From an uncultured bacterium (GTDB taxonomy: Bacteria; Bacteroidota; Bacteroidia; CAILMK01): a stretch of 5,887 bases of DNA. This document shows, one piece after another, positions 1-5,692 of the stretch (within the stretch, counting starts at the first letter, position 1; every line of letters begins with the position of its first letter). Both the position numbers and the translations under genes were made by a program. Where the stretch lies: positions 1 through 5,887 of the forward strand of contig CAILMK010000629.1 of the NCBI GenBank assembly GCA_903835275.1. Direction: 5' to 3'. Below the pieces are notes generated by a model that made no database searches, was not told where the DNA came from, and saw only the letters and a program-made list of their open reading frames with translations.

Positions 1-261
1 ATATCCTTCGTAAACAACTTCACTATAATTTTTGTCATCCTTGGCAGAGGCACGCTTAATGGCAGCATCTACAGTATCCTTGGGCATATTCACGCCCTTT
101 GCGTTCTGAATAGCTGTACGCAGGCGCGGATTCGATTCCGGATCAGGGCCGCCCTGCTTTACCGAAATGGCAATTTCACGCCCAATCCTTGAAAAGGCTT
201 TGGCCATTGCGTCCCACCTTTTAAATTTTCTCGCTTTTCTGAATTCAAATGCTCTTCCCAT
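1..261 (-). CDS. yebC: YebC/PmpR-family protein, N-terminal part (cut by window edge)
   Basis: I translated this region by hand. It gives 87 open codons from an ATG at 261 to the window edge, so the C-terminal part (about two thirds of a usual 240-residue protein) is missing. The N-terminus reads [17 protein letters not shown], the variant typical of Bacteroidota. It is followed by [47 protein letters not shown] and YEGY, which are the conserved blocks of YebC domain 1. The family was long annotated as DNA-binding transcriptional regulators (PmpR). Recent work also links members to ribosomes stalled on proline-rich sequences; which role applies here cannot be read from the sequence. The ATG has no clear Shine-Dalgarno. 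A 52-nt gap separates it from the upstream secreted-protein gene and holds two matches to the Bacteroidota -7 promoter element, so it may be transcribed on its own. Family assignment is secure; the role is not. Confidence 0.9.
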   Translation of the reverse strand, partial: MGRAFEFRKARKFKRWDAMAKAFSRIGREIAISVKQGGPDPESNPRLRTAIQNAKGVNMPKDTVDAAIKRASAKDDKNYSEVVYEGY

Positions 262-283
262 ATTGCAAAATTACTTAGAAATA

Positions 284-291
284 CAAAAATA
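284..291 (-). promoter_or_regulatory. Possible Bacteroidota -7 promoter element upstream of yebC
   Basis: Read on the minus strand the site is TATTTTTG, an exact match to the Bacteroidota sigma-A -7 consensus TAnnTTTG. It lies 22 nt before the yebC ATG. A second exact match, TAATTTTG, lies at 266-273, only 4 nt before the ATG. Neither has a good TTTG -33 element at the expected distance of about 19-21 nt; the best upstream match for the first is a weak CTG. In an AT-rich gap such matches can occur by chance. Confidence 0.3.
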
Positions 292-313
292 CGAATTAAG
301 CCCAAAATTGCAG

Positions 314-919
314 TTATTTTTTGATTGAATCATTAACATACAGGGTATCTTCAGCTTTCACACCTTTAAAAGCATTGTCCTTCATGGCTTTTTGCTGTTT
401 CTTAATACGTCGTTTTATAGTGGCCTCGGTACTGAAATTGGCTCTGATCAGGGAAATGGGATTGAATATTGTAGGTTGCTCATTTCCCCTTTCACCGTTG
501 TATTGAGTAGCCCCCGGAATTTTCAGCGTATCAGGTACGCGTTTATTCAGAAAATCAATTTTGAATTCATCATACGATTTTATTTTAATACTGGCTCCAT
601 GGTAGAATACTGTATCACCCTGCACATAGATGTACATAATTCCATTGTGTCTTTCGGGATTCATTGCTAGGTTAAATAACTGGGTTCTGAAACCCTTTGC
701 AGCAATTGAAATACTATCCAAAAATTCGATGGGAATGAGAAAATTCCCATTTGAATCGCTTACCGCGGAAGTTTTGCTTCTCAAGTTAACTATTCCTGCA
801 TTGCGAATGATAGTGTTATTTCTAGCATTCAGTAATTTCCCGTGAAGAATAAATGAATTGTCCTGCGCTTTTGCCTGCAGATAAAACAGCCCGAAAATTA
901 CAGGAATAAAATACCTCAC
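314..919 (-). CDS. Secreted protein with carboxypeptidase-regulatory-like domain, GTG start
   Basis: This 201-residue protein has a short signal peptide (residues 1-18: a single Arg, a hydrophobic core, then AKA before Q19), so export to the periplasm or outer membrane is likely. There is no lipobox cysteine. Residues about 25-85 resemble the CarboxypepD_reg-like beta-sandwich: HGKLLNARNNTIIRNAGI, a central VSDSNGNFLIPI turn, then DSISIAAKGF. Residues 115-123 (YDEFKIDFL) and 152-164 (an FNPISLI..NFS pattern) look like blocks that follow this domain in uncharacterised Bacteroidota proteins. The C-terminus is rich in Lys and Arg (169-180). No catalytic residues are evident, and it lacks a TonB-receptor barrel. 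The start is GTG; an in-frame TGA lies three codons upstream and no ATG is available near the N-terminus. Loss of a start codon cannot be excluded, but the signal peptide begins right at this codon. A perfect inverted repeat ends 7 nt before the start. The biochemical function is unknown. Confidence 0.75.
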   Translation of the reverse strand: MRYFIPVIFGLFYLQAKAQDNSFILHGKLLNARNNTIIRNAGIVNLRSKTSAVSDSNGNFLIPIEFLDSISIAAKGFRTQLFNLAMNPERHNGIMYIYVQGDTVFYHGASIKIKSYDEFKIDFLNKRVPDTLKIPGATQYNGERGNEQPTIFNPISLIRANFSTEATIKRRIKKQQKAMKDNAFKGVKAEDTLYVNDSIKK

Positions 920-926
920 AAAATTT

Positions 927-960
927 CATTTAGCATAAAACCAATAAAGGATGCTAAATG
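927..960 (-). repeat. Perfect 10-bp inverted repeat (hairpin) before the secreted-protein gene
   Basis: The arms 927-936 (CATTTAGCAT) and 951-960 (ATGCTAAATG) are exact reverse complements separated by a 14-nt loop. In the minus-strand transcript the hairpin lies downstream of pcm, and its 3' arm ends 7 nt before the GTG start of the next gene, over the place where a ribosome binding site would be. The following sequence is AAATTTT, which is a poor T-tract for an intrinsic terminator. It could be a weak terminator for the upstream genes, a hairpin that limits translation of the downstream gene, or a dyad operator. The structure is seen directly; its role is not. Confidence 0.6.
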
Positions 961-984
961 TTACAAATCTTCTTTAATGTGTAA

Positions 985-1009
985 TTTGGAGTTTGTTTTT
1001 TGGAATTTG
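985..1009. repeat. Imperfect 11-bp direct repeat after pcm
   Basis: TTTGGAGTTTG (985-995) and TTTGGAATTTG (999-1009) differ at one base and are 14 nt apart start to start. They lie 7 nt past the pcm stop, in the 97-nt gap that also holds the inverted repeat at 927-960. The sequence is T/G-rich on the plus strand, so slippage or chance is a simple explanation. No function is implied. Confidence 0.35.
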
Positions 1010-1016
1010 ACGAATG

Positions 1017-1673
1017 TCACCATCCTTCCTCTCCAATGAGAGGAACAAACCTGAAGGTATCAAATACCTGGGTTTTGAAAGTTGATTCGCCGGTCTTTGT
1101 GATGCGGCGCATTTCCTGGGTTTCCTTATCGCCTACAGGAATTACAAGGTAACCTCCAACTTTTAACTGGAGCAATAATGTTTCAGGAATAATAGGCGCC
1201 GCTGCAGTCACGATGATCTTATCAAATGGTGCCTGTTTGGGTAAACCAAGGGTGCCATCGCCAACATAAGTTTTGACAATTATATTCAGATGAGCCAAAA
1301 CTTTCTTTGCTTCATCGCTCAATTTCTGAACACGCTCTATGGAATAAACTTTTGCACCGAGCGATGCAAGTATCGCTGCCTGGTAACCGGAGCCTGTACC
1401 AATTTCAAGAATCTTTTCCCCGGGCTTCACTTCCAGTAGCATTGTTTGATACGCTACCGTATATGGCTGCGAAATAGTCTGCCCTTCCCCGATGGGAAAA
1501 GCCTGGTCATGATATGCTTTTTCTGCAAATGCTGAATCAAGGAAAAAATGTCTTGGAAGGTTTGCAATGACATCGATGAGTTTATAATCGAATTCTCCCT
1601 TGCGCGCAATTTCCTCCGCAAGTTTTTTACGCAGCCCCTTGAGTTTATATGTATCAACGAAATTTTTAGACAT
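1017..1673 (-). CDS. pcm: Protein-L-isoaspartate O-methyltransferase
   Basis: The enzyme transfers a methyl group from S-adenosylmethionine to isoaspartyl residues in aged proteins, which starts their conversion back to aspartate; it acts in the cytoplasm. The 218-residue length is close to the usual 205-220. The family signature FPIGEGQTISQPYTVA is at 59-74, with the conserved Ser at 68. SAM motif I, ILEIGTGSGYQ, is at 88-98, the acidic SIER strand end at 111-114, GDG at 138-140, the FDKIIVTAAAP block at 150-160, and the C-terminal RFVPLIG at 208-214. All expected motifs are present. The ATG at 1673 is preceded by AGGA with a short 3-nt spacer and lies 9 nt after the stop of the RsmB-like gene, so the two are almost surely cotranscribed. 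The N-terminal segment (DTYKLKGLRKKLAEEI) agrees with this start. I see nothing unusual in it. Confidence 0.95.
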   Translation of the reverse strand: MSKNFVDTYKLKGLRKKLAEEIARKGEFDYKLIDVIANLPRHFFLDSAFAEKAYHDQAFPIGEGQTISQPYTVAYQTMLLEVKPGEKILEIGTGSGYQAAILASLGAKVYSIERVQKLSDEAKKVLAHLNIIVKTYVGDGTLGLPKQAPFDKIIVTAAAPIIPETLLLQLKVGGYLVIPVGDKETQEMRRITKTGESTFKTQVFDTFRFVPLIGEEGW

Positions 1674-1676
1674 TTT

Positions 1677-1680
1677 TCCT
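1677..1680 (-). promoter_or_regulatory. Shine-Dalgarno of pcm
   Basis: The minus strand reads AGGA followed by AAA and the ATG of pcm, all inside the 9-nt gap after the stop of the upstream methyltransferase gene. It supports the chosen start, although the 3-nt spacer is shorter than usual. Confidence 0.5.
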
Positions 1681-1682
1681 GT

Positions 1683-2831
1683 TTACGCTTCGGTCTTAAT
1701 CATACGGCAAAGAAAAATATTTTCTGCGCCATTGCGGTAACCTTCCAGATATTTTTGTTCTTCAATTTTTACGGAATGTTTTGCACAAAAGGCTTCAATA
1801 ACATTTTCATTTTCCCGGCTATAGACGGAACATGTAATGTAAATCAAGGGTTTCCCAGTTTTCAGTAGAGGATAAACATGATCCAGTATTCTTAATTGCT
1901 TTTCAGTATATAAGGTTATACTGTCTTTGTTAAAATAAGCAAGGTGTTCCGGAGAACGTGCCCAGGTTCCTGAACCCGTACAAGGGGCGTCTACAACAAT
2001 GCCATCCATTTGAGGAAGGGCAGGAGTTGCCTTCTCAAGATCAGTTTTTAATATTCTTGCAGGACGAACGTGATGTTTTTTGAAACGATCCTCAAGATTT
2101 TTTAAAATAGTTTCGCGAATATCTGAAACATAAAGTTCAACACCCTTATATGTTTCAACTAGTGATAAACTTTTTCCTCCGGCACCGGCACATGCATCCC
2201 ACCATTTTTCTCCTTCGCTTGCCTTATAGTAGTCAACTGTCGATTGTGTGGATAGATCCTGTATCCTGAAATATGCTTTTTGAAAAGAAGGTAATTCCGT
2301 TAATTTTTCATTTGATTTGAATTTCCACGCAAGTTCATTGTATTTTTCGAATTCAATTCCGTTTAATTCAAGTTCGGTTTCTACAAACTTCTGCTTGCCG
2401 GGCGTTACTTTTATCCAAACGGATGCCTGGTGCAGATAACTTTTCAGTAATGAATCTTTATCAATATTTGAAGTAATTTCATCCGGGAAAGGAAAAACAC
2501 TTTCAATCGTAAAATCAGGATAATGATTTTGAATAATTGCTAATTTGGAATCTATATCGAGCGAATAATCTTCTGTGAATTTTTGCTCAAGTAAAGGGAC
2601 AGAATTAAAAAGGAAATCCGCTACGAAGCTTTTGTCTTCAAAGGTAAGATTTCCTAAACTTTTTCCAAGCCGGAAATAAGAATTACATAACTGACGTAAT
2701 TCTTTTCGATCCCTGGAACCTGCGTTTTTGTTTTTCCTGAAATATTCCTGCAAATGTTCGCGCAAAGGAATAGGATACTCATACGATTCAATGATTTCCT
2801 TTAACTGGTTCAGGCGTATGGTGGATTTCAT
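1683..2831 (-). CDS. rsmB: RsmB/NOP-family 16S rRNA m5C methyltransferase (Sun/Fmu type)
   Basis: This is a 382-residue SAM-dependent RNA cytosine-5 methyltransferase of the NOL1/NOP2/Sun family, most likely modifying 16S rRNA at the position equivalent to E. coli C967. The N-terminal part (about 1-110) is NusB-like, with the GSRDRKELRQLCNSYFRLGK block at 38-57. The catalytic part begins with RIQDLSTQ at 189-196. It continues with SAM motif I DACAGAGGKS (212-221), the acidic VSDIR strand end (235-239), motif IV DAPCTGSGTW with Cys284, and motif VI YITCSVYS with Cys334. By family knowledge the motif VI cysteine is the nucleophile and the motif IV cysteine releases the product. The usual C-terminal DGFF-type block is replaced by GAENIFLCRM (368-377). 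The start codon overlaps the stop of the lipoprotein gene as TAATG, and an AAGGTG Shine-Dalgarno lies inside that gene. The family is certain; the exact target cytosine is inferred, so the symbol is provisional. Confidence 0.85.
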   Translation of the reverse strand: MKSTIRLNQLKEIIESYEYPIPLREHLQEYFRKNKNAGSRDRKELRQLCNSYFRLGKSLGNLTFEDKSFVADFLFNSVPLLEQKFTEDYSLDIDSKLAIIQNHYPDFTIESVFPFPDEITSNIDKDSLLKSYLHQASVWIKVTPGKQKFVETELELNGIEFEKYNELAWKFKSNEKLTELPSFQKAYFRIQDLSTQSTVDYYKASEGEKWWDACAGAGGKSLSLVETYKGVELYVSDIRETILKNLEDRFKKHHVRPARILKTDLEKATPALPQMDGIVVDAPCTGSGTWARSPEHLAYFNKDSITLYTEKQLRILDHVYPLLKTGKPLIYITCSVYSRENENVIEAFCAKHSVKIEEQKYLEGYRNGAENIFLCRMIKTEA

Positions 2832-4093
2832 TAGCGCACCTTCTTGAATTCGTAATCTTCAAACTTTATAATATGCAAGCCGGTGTTTTTATATCCTGAA
2901 CAGTTATCCGTTCTTTCAAAATGATAACTGGCATGTAATTCCTGCACGTTTTCATCGGTAAATGAACGTTGGAAATAGGTACCGTATTTGAAAAGCATGG
3001 AACTGTAAAAAACAATATCATCAAATCCACGGAAACCATATTCGTTTGGCTCCTCGTTGTATTTACTTCTGAATTTTTCAACAAATGATTTTACTTCTCT
3101 GTTGGAATAATCAATATTGAATGGTACCAGTAAATGGAAATTGTATTTATCCCAAATACTTCCTTCCAGTGATTTGAAATTTAACCATGGATACAATGCT
3201 ACCACTGTTATATCATAATCCATCGTATCCAGTAATTGCACTTTGGACATTACAGTAGAAAGAAAAATTTCATTTTTGGAGGGTAAAAATAAAACCGTTT
3301 TTTCAGTAAAGCCTTTAAGTCCCGTGAATGAAACTGCCCCCTTTCCCTTATAGTCAATAACGTGCAATGAGTCACCCATTCCTTCTGCAACGAATGATTT
3401 TGAAATGGGATTGGTGGAAGTCGTCCTCTCGTTAACCAGGATAATACGCTGATCCTTGAAATCCTTTTTTATAAGTTCTGCTGCCGCCTTGCCGTAGGTT
3501 ACCTGTCCGGGATTGGATTCAAGATAGTAGGTTTTATCAAAGCAGGTATCCAGCGTAGTTACCGGGGAAACAACATTGATTTTATTTGCATTGCAAAAAG
3601 GAACGATCTTTTTTAATTCAGACTCCAGTAAAGGTCCAATTACCAGATCAATACTGAGGGACTTTAAAGTATCTTTTAAACGGTTTAGCCCTGAAGCGTC
3701 GCGGGCATTATCAATTGCGTAAACATTTAATTTTGCTCCTGATTTTTTGAGGGAATCCAGCCCAAGCAAAATGCCTTTGTAATAATCACGCGAAATGGAA
3801 GCTGTATTTTTCTCTGCATTATTTACCTCATCCCGGTCAATATAAAATGGAAGTAAAACGGCAATGTTATACATTGGTTTATTTACAACCGGATAAATTT
3901 TATCAAGGCTATCGCTTTCTTTTCTGGAGAGTCGCAAAGCAGGTGTTGAAGGAACCGGAGTTTGTTTCTTTGCTTCTTCTTTTTTTATTTCCTGCCTCGG
4001 AGCAGTAGTTGATAAAGGCTTCTTCGCAGATGCACAACTCAGCATCAGCGTAAAAGCAATCATCATACTAACCAATACTCCTTTTTTATACAT
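2831..4093 (-). CDS. Probable lipoprotein with type 1 periplasmic-binding (ABC substrate-binding-like) domain
   Basis: This 420-residue protein starts with a lipoprotein-like signal: Lys3-Lys4, a hydrophobic stretch, then LMLSC with Cys20 as the likely lipidated residue. The -3 position is Met, so the lipobox is imperfect. Residues 21-70 form a Lys/Glu/Pro/Thr-rich linker. From about 74 to the end the pattern is that of the Peripla_BP_6 / LivJ-like fold: YNIAVLLPF (75-83), YYKGILLGLDSL (104-115), a DNARD segment (128-132), LVIGPLLESELKKIVPFC (150-167), INVVSPVT (172-179), RIILVNER (216-223), and YGFRGFDDIVFYSSML (352-367). No permease or ATPase gene is nearby. Related Bacteroidota proteins often carry an N-terminal LysM domain; none is seen here, and this is from memory. 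It may instead act like E. coli LpoA, whose similar fold activates a peptidoglycan synthase; that is inference. An AGGA lies 4 nt before the ATG. Its 3' end overlaps the next start. Confidence 0.8.
   Translation of the reverse strand: MYKKGVLVSMMIAFTLMLSCASAKKPLSTTAPRQEIKKEEAKKQTPVPSTPALRLSRKESDSLDKIYPVVNKPMYNIAVLLPFYIDRDEVNNAEKNTASISRDYYKGILLGLDSLKKSGAKLNVYAIDNARDASGLNRLKDTLKSLSIDLVIGPLLESELKKIVPFCNANKINVVSPVTTLDTCFDKTYYLESNPGQVTYGKAAAELIKKDFKDQRIILVNERTTSTNPISKSFVAEGMGDSLHVIDYKGKGAVSFTGLKGFTEKTVLFLPSKNEIFLSTVMSKVQLLDTMDYDITVVALYPWLNFKSLEGSIWDKYNFHLLVPFNIDYSNREVKSFVEKFRSKYNEEPNEYGFRGFDDIVFYSSMLFKYGTYFQRSFTDENVQELHASYHFERTDNCSGYKNTGLHIIKFEDYEFKKVR
2837..2842 (-). promoter_or_regulatory. Shine-Dalgarno of the rsmB-like gene, inside the upstream gene
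   Basis: The minus strand reads AAGGTG, 5 nt before the methyltransferase ATG, within the last codons of the lipoprotein gene. Together with the TAATG overlap it suggests reinitiation by ribosomes finishing the upstream gene, and it fixes the start at 2831. Confidence 0.55.
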
Positions 4094-4097
4094 CGTT

Positions 4098-4101
4098 TCC
4101 T
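4098..4101 (-). promoter_or_regulatory. Shine-Dalgarno of the lipoprotein gene
   Basis: AGGA on the minus strand, 4 nt before the ATG at 4093, supports this start for the lipoprotein gene. Confidence 0.5.
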
Positions 4102-4119
4102 GTCTATTTATTTTGAGTT

Positions 4120-4155
4120 AAATCCGCAATCGAAAATCCGCTCCGCCGAGGCGGA
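4120..4155 (-). repeat. GC-rich palindrome with repeated arm sequences between guaA and the lipoprotein gene
   Basis: The 14-bp sequence at 4142-4155 is TCCGCC-GA-GGCGGA, a perfect palindrome apart from its two central bases. It has 11 G or C of 14 in otherwise AT-rich DNA. Two further TCCGC copies lie beside it within a direct repeat AAATCCGC (4120-4127 and 4134-4141). In the minus-strand transcript one TCCGC arm is therefore followed by three GCGGA arms. The hairpin begins 10 nt after the guaA stop. It is not directly followed by a T-run: GCGGA then TTTT follows the stem. It may be a terminator, an attenuator, or a copy of a dispersed intergenic palindrome. Confidence 0.55.
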
Positions 4156-4165
4156 CGAAATCATT

Positions 4166-5689
4166 TTATTCCCACTCAATGGTTGCAGGTGGCTTGGAAC
4201 TGATATCATATACAACCCGGTTAACACCTTTAACGGCATTAATTATCTGGTTGGAGGTTTTTGCAAGAAATTCATAAGGCAGATGTACCCAATCGGCAGT
4301 CATGCCATCCGTGCTTTGTACGGCACGAAGGCAAATGGCATTTTCGTATGTTCTTTCATCACCCATTACGCCAACGCTCTGAACAGGGAGAAGAATTGCT
4401 CCAGCCTGCCATACGGAGTCATATAATCCATCTTTCTTTAATCCGTTAATGAAGATTGCATCCACCTCTTGTAATGTGCGTACTTTTTCGGGAGTAATAT
4501 CTCCCAATATTCGAATAGCAAGTCCGGGGCCCGGGAAAGGATGGCGCCCGAGAATGTTTGTTGGTATTTTAAGTTCTGCGCCAACTCTTCTTACTTCGTC
4601 TTTAAAAAGCGAATTGATAGGTTCCAAAACTTTCATGCGCATCTTTTCAGGAAGTCCTCCTACATTGTGATGCGATTTGATAGTTTGAGAAGGACCTTTT
4701 ACACTAACTGACTCAATAATGTCAGGATAGATGGTGCCTTGTCCAAGCCAGCTTACATCTTTTATCTTGTGTGCTTCTTCATCGAATACTTCAATGAATA
4801 CACGTCCGATTGCTTTTCTTTTTGCCTCAGGATCGGTGAGTCCTGCAAGCGCGTCATAGAATTTTTGTTTGGCATCTACTCCAATTACATTCAAGCCAAG
4901 TTCCTTATAAGATTCGAGAACTTCATCAAATTCATTCTTTCGGAGCAATCCGTTATCTACAAATATGCAATATAGTTTATCGCCTATGGCTTTATCAATA
5001 ATAGTAGCAGCTACTGATGAATCCACTCCACCACTAAGGCCCATGACTACTTTGCCGTCGCCCACTTTTTCTTTTATTTCAGCAACAGCAGTTTCAACAA
5101 AATGTGCGGGAGTCCAACTTTGCTCCATGTCGCAGATGTCAACAACAAAATTTTGCAAAAGCATTTTCCCTTCCAGTGTATGCGCAACCTCCGGATGGAA
5201 TTGTATTCCCCATGCCGGTTTTTGTGCAAACTGGAATGCGGCGAATTCAACGTTTTCAGTACTTGCAATTTTTATAGCGCGTTCAGGAAGCTTCAATATT
5301 GTATCGGCATGGCTCATCCATACCTGTGAATTCATGGTTAATCCTTTCAATAAAGGATTTGGTTTTATCATGGTGAGATTAGCCCTGCCATATTCGCGGA
5401 TCTCTGCCTTGGCAACTTCACCACCGAAACTTTGTGCCATCAATTGTGCGCCATAGCATACTCCGAGAACAGGTACTCTCCATTCAATGAAATCAAGTCC
5501 TGCAGTTGGTGCATCTTCCGCACGAACTGAATAAGGGCTTCCGCTGAGAATAACACCCCTGATGGAAGTATCAAAAGCCGGAGCCGCGTAAAAAGGATGT
5601 ATCTCGCAATACACATTTAACTCGCGAATTTTCCTCGCAATTAACTGCGTGTACTGGGAACCGAAATCTAATATTAATATTTTGTCCAT
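4166..5689 (-). CDS. guaA: GMP synthase (glutamine-hydrolysing)
   Basis: The enzyme converts XMP to GMP using ATP and ammonia from glutamine, the last step of guanine nucleotide synthesis, in the cytoplasm. The protein has 507 residues (E. coli GuaA has 525) and looks complete. The class I glutamine amidotransferase domain is at about 1-185: LILDFGSQY (5-13), LSGSPYSV (48-55), the nucleophile Cys78 in GVCYG, and His165/Glu167 in FHPEV. The ATP pyrophosphatase domain has the P-loop LSGGVDSS at 218-225 and [11 protein letters not shown] at 243-253. The C-terminal dimerisation and XMP-binding part includes [11 protein letters not shown] (383-393), [14 protein letters not shown] (454-467) and the terminal KPPATIEWE. 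The ATG lies 3 nt after the valS stop with no good Shine-Dalgarno, which suggests reinitiation after valS. A GC-rich palindrome follows the stop. All catalytic residues are present and nothing is unusual. Confidence 0.98.
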   Translation of the reverse strand: MDKILILDFGSQYTQLIARKIRELNVYCEIHPFYAAPAFDTSIRGVILSGSPYSVRAEDAPTAGLDFIEWRVPVLGVCYGAQLMAQSFGGEVAKAEIREYGRANLTMIKPNPLLKGLTMNSQVWMSHADTILKLPERAIKIASTENVEFAAFQFAQKPAWGIQFHPEVAHTLEGKMLLQNFVVDICDMEQSWTPAHFVETAVAEIKEKVGDGKVVMGLSGGVDSSVAATIIDKAIGDKLYCIFVDNGLLRKNEFDEVLESYKELGLNVIGVDAKQKFYDALAGLTDPEAKRKAIGRVFIEVFDEEAHKIKDVSWLGQGTIYPDIIESVSVKGPSQTIKSHHNVGGLPEKMRMKVLEPINSLFKDEVRRVGAELKIPTNILGRHPFPGPGLAIRILGDITPEKVRTLQEVDAIFINGLKKDGLYDSVWQAGAILLPVQSVGVMGDERTYENAICLRAVQSTDGMTADWVHLPYEFLAKTSNQIINAVKGVNRVVYDISSKPPATIEWE

Positions 5690-5692
5690 TTT

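Noticed and set aside
321..845. Several plus-strand open frames of 61-92 codons opposite the secreted-protein gene
   Set aside because: They overlap each other and a minus-strand gene with a good signal peptide and domain pattern. None has recognisable motifs.
920..1016. A promoter for the secreted-protein gene in the gap after pcm
   Set aside because: A TTTG at a plausible -33 position exists, but the best -7 match (TATTGGTT) has two mismatches to TAnnTTTG and poor spacing.
1548..1868. A 106-codon plus-strand frame across the pcm/rsmB junction
   Set aside because: It is antisense to two well-supported genes and its sequence resembles no family I know. The Phe/Ile-rich look comes from reverse-reading AT-rich codons.
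2866..3084. A 72-codon minus-strand frame inside the lipoprotein gene
   Set aside because: It is an alternate frame of a long gene with clear domain conservation, and has no start signal of its own.
4142..4155. The GC-rich palindrome as a standard intrinsic terminator of guaA
   Set aside because: The stem is followed by GCGGA before only four Ts, and the next gene begins about 50 nt later. It is kept as a repeat or possible attenuator, not called a terminator.
4965..5456. A 163-codon open frame on the plus strand
   Set aside because: It lies wholly opposite guaA, whose motifs are complete. It has no recognisable domain and its composition is that of an antisense shadow.
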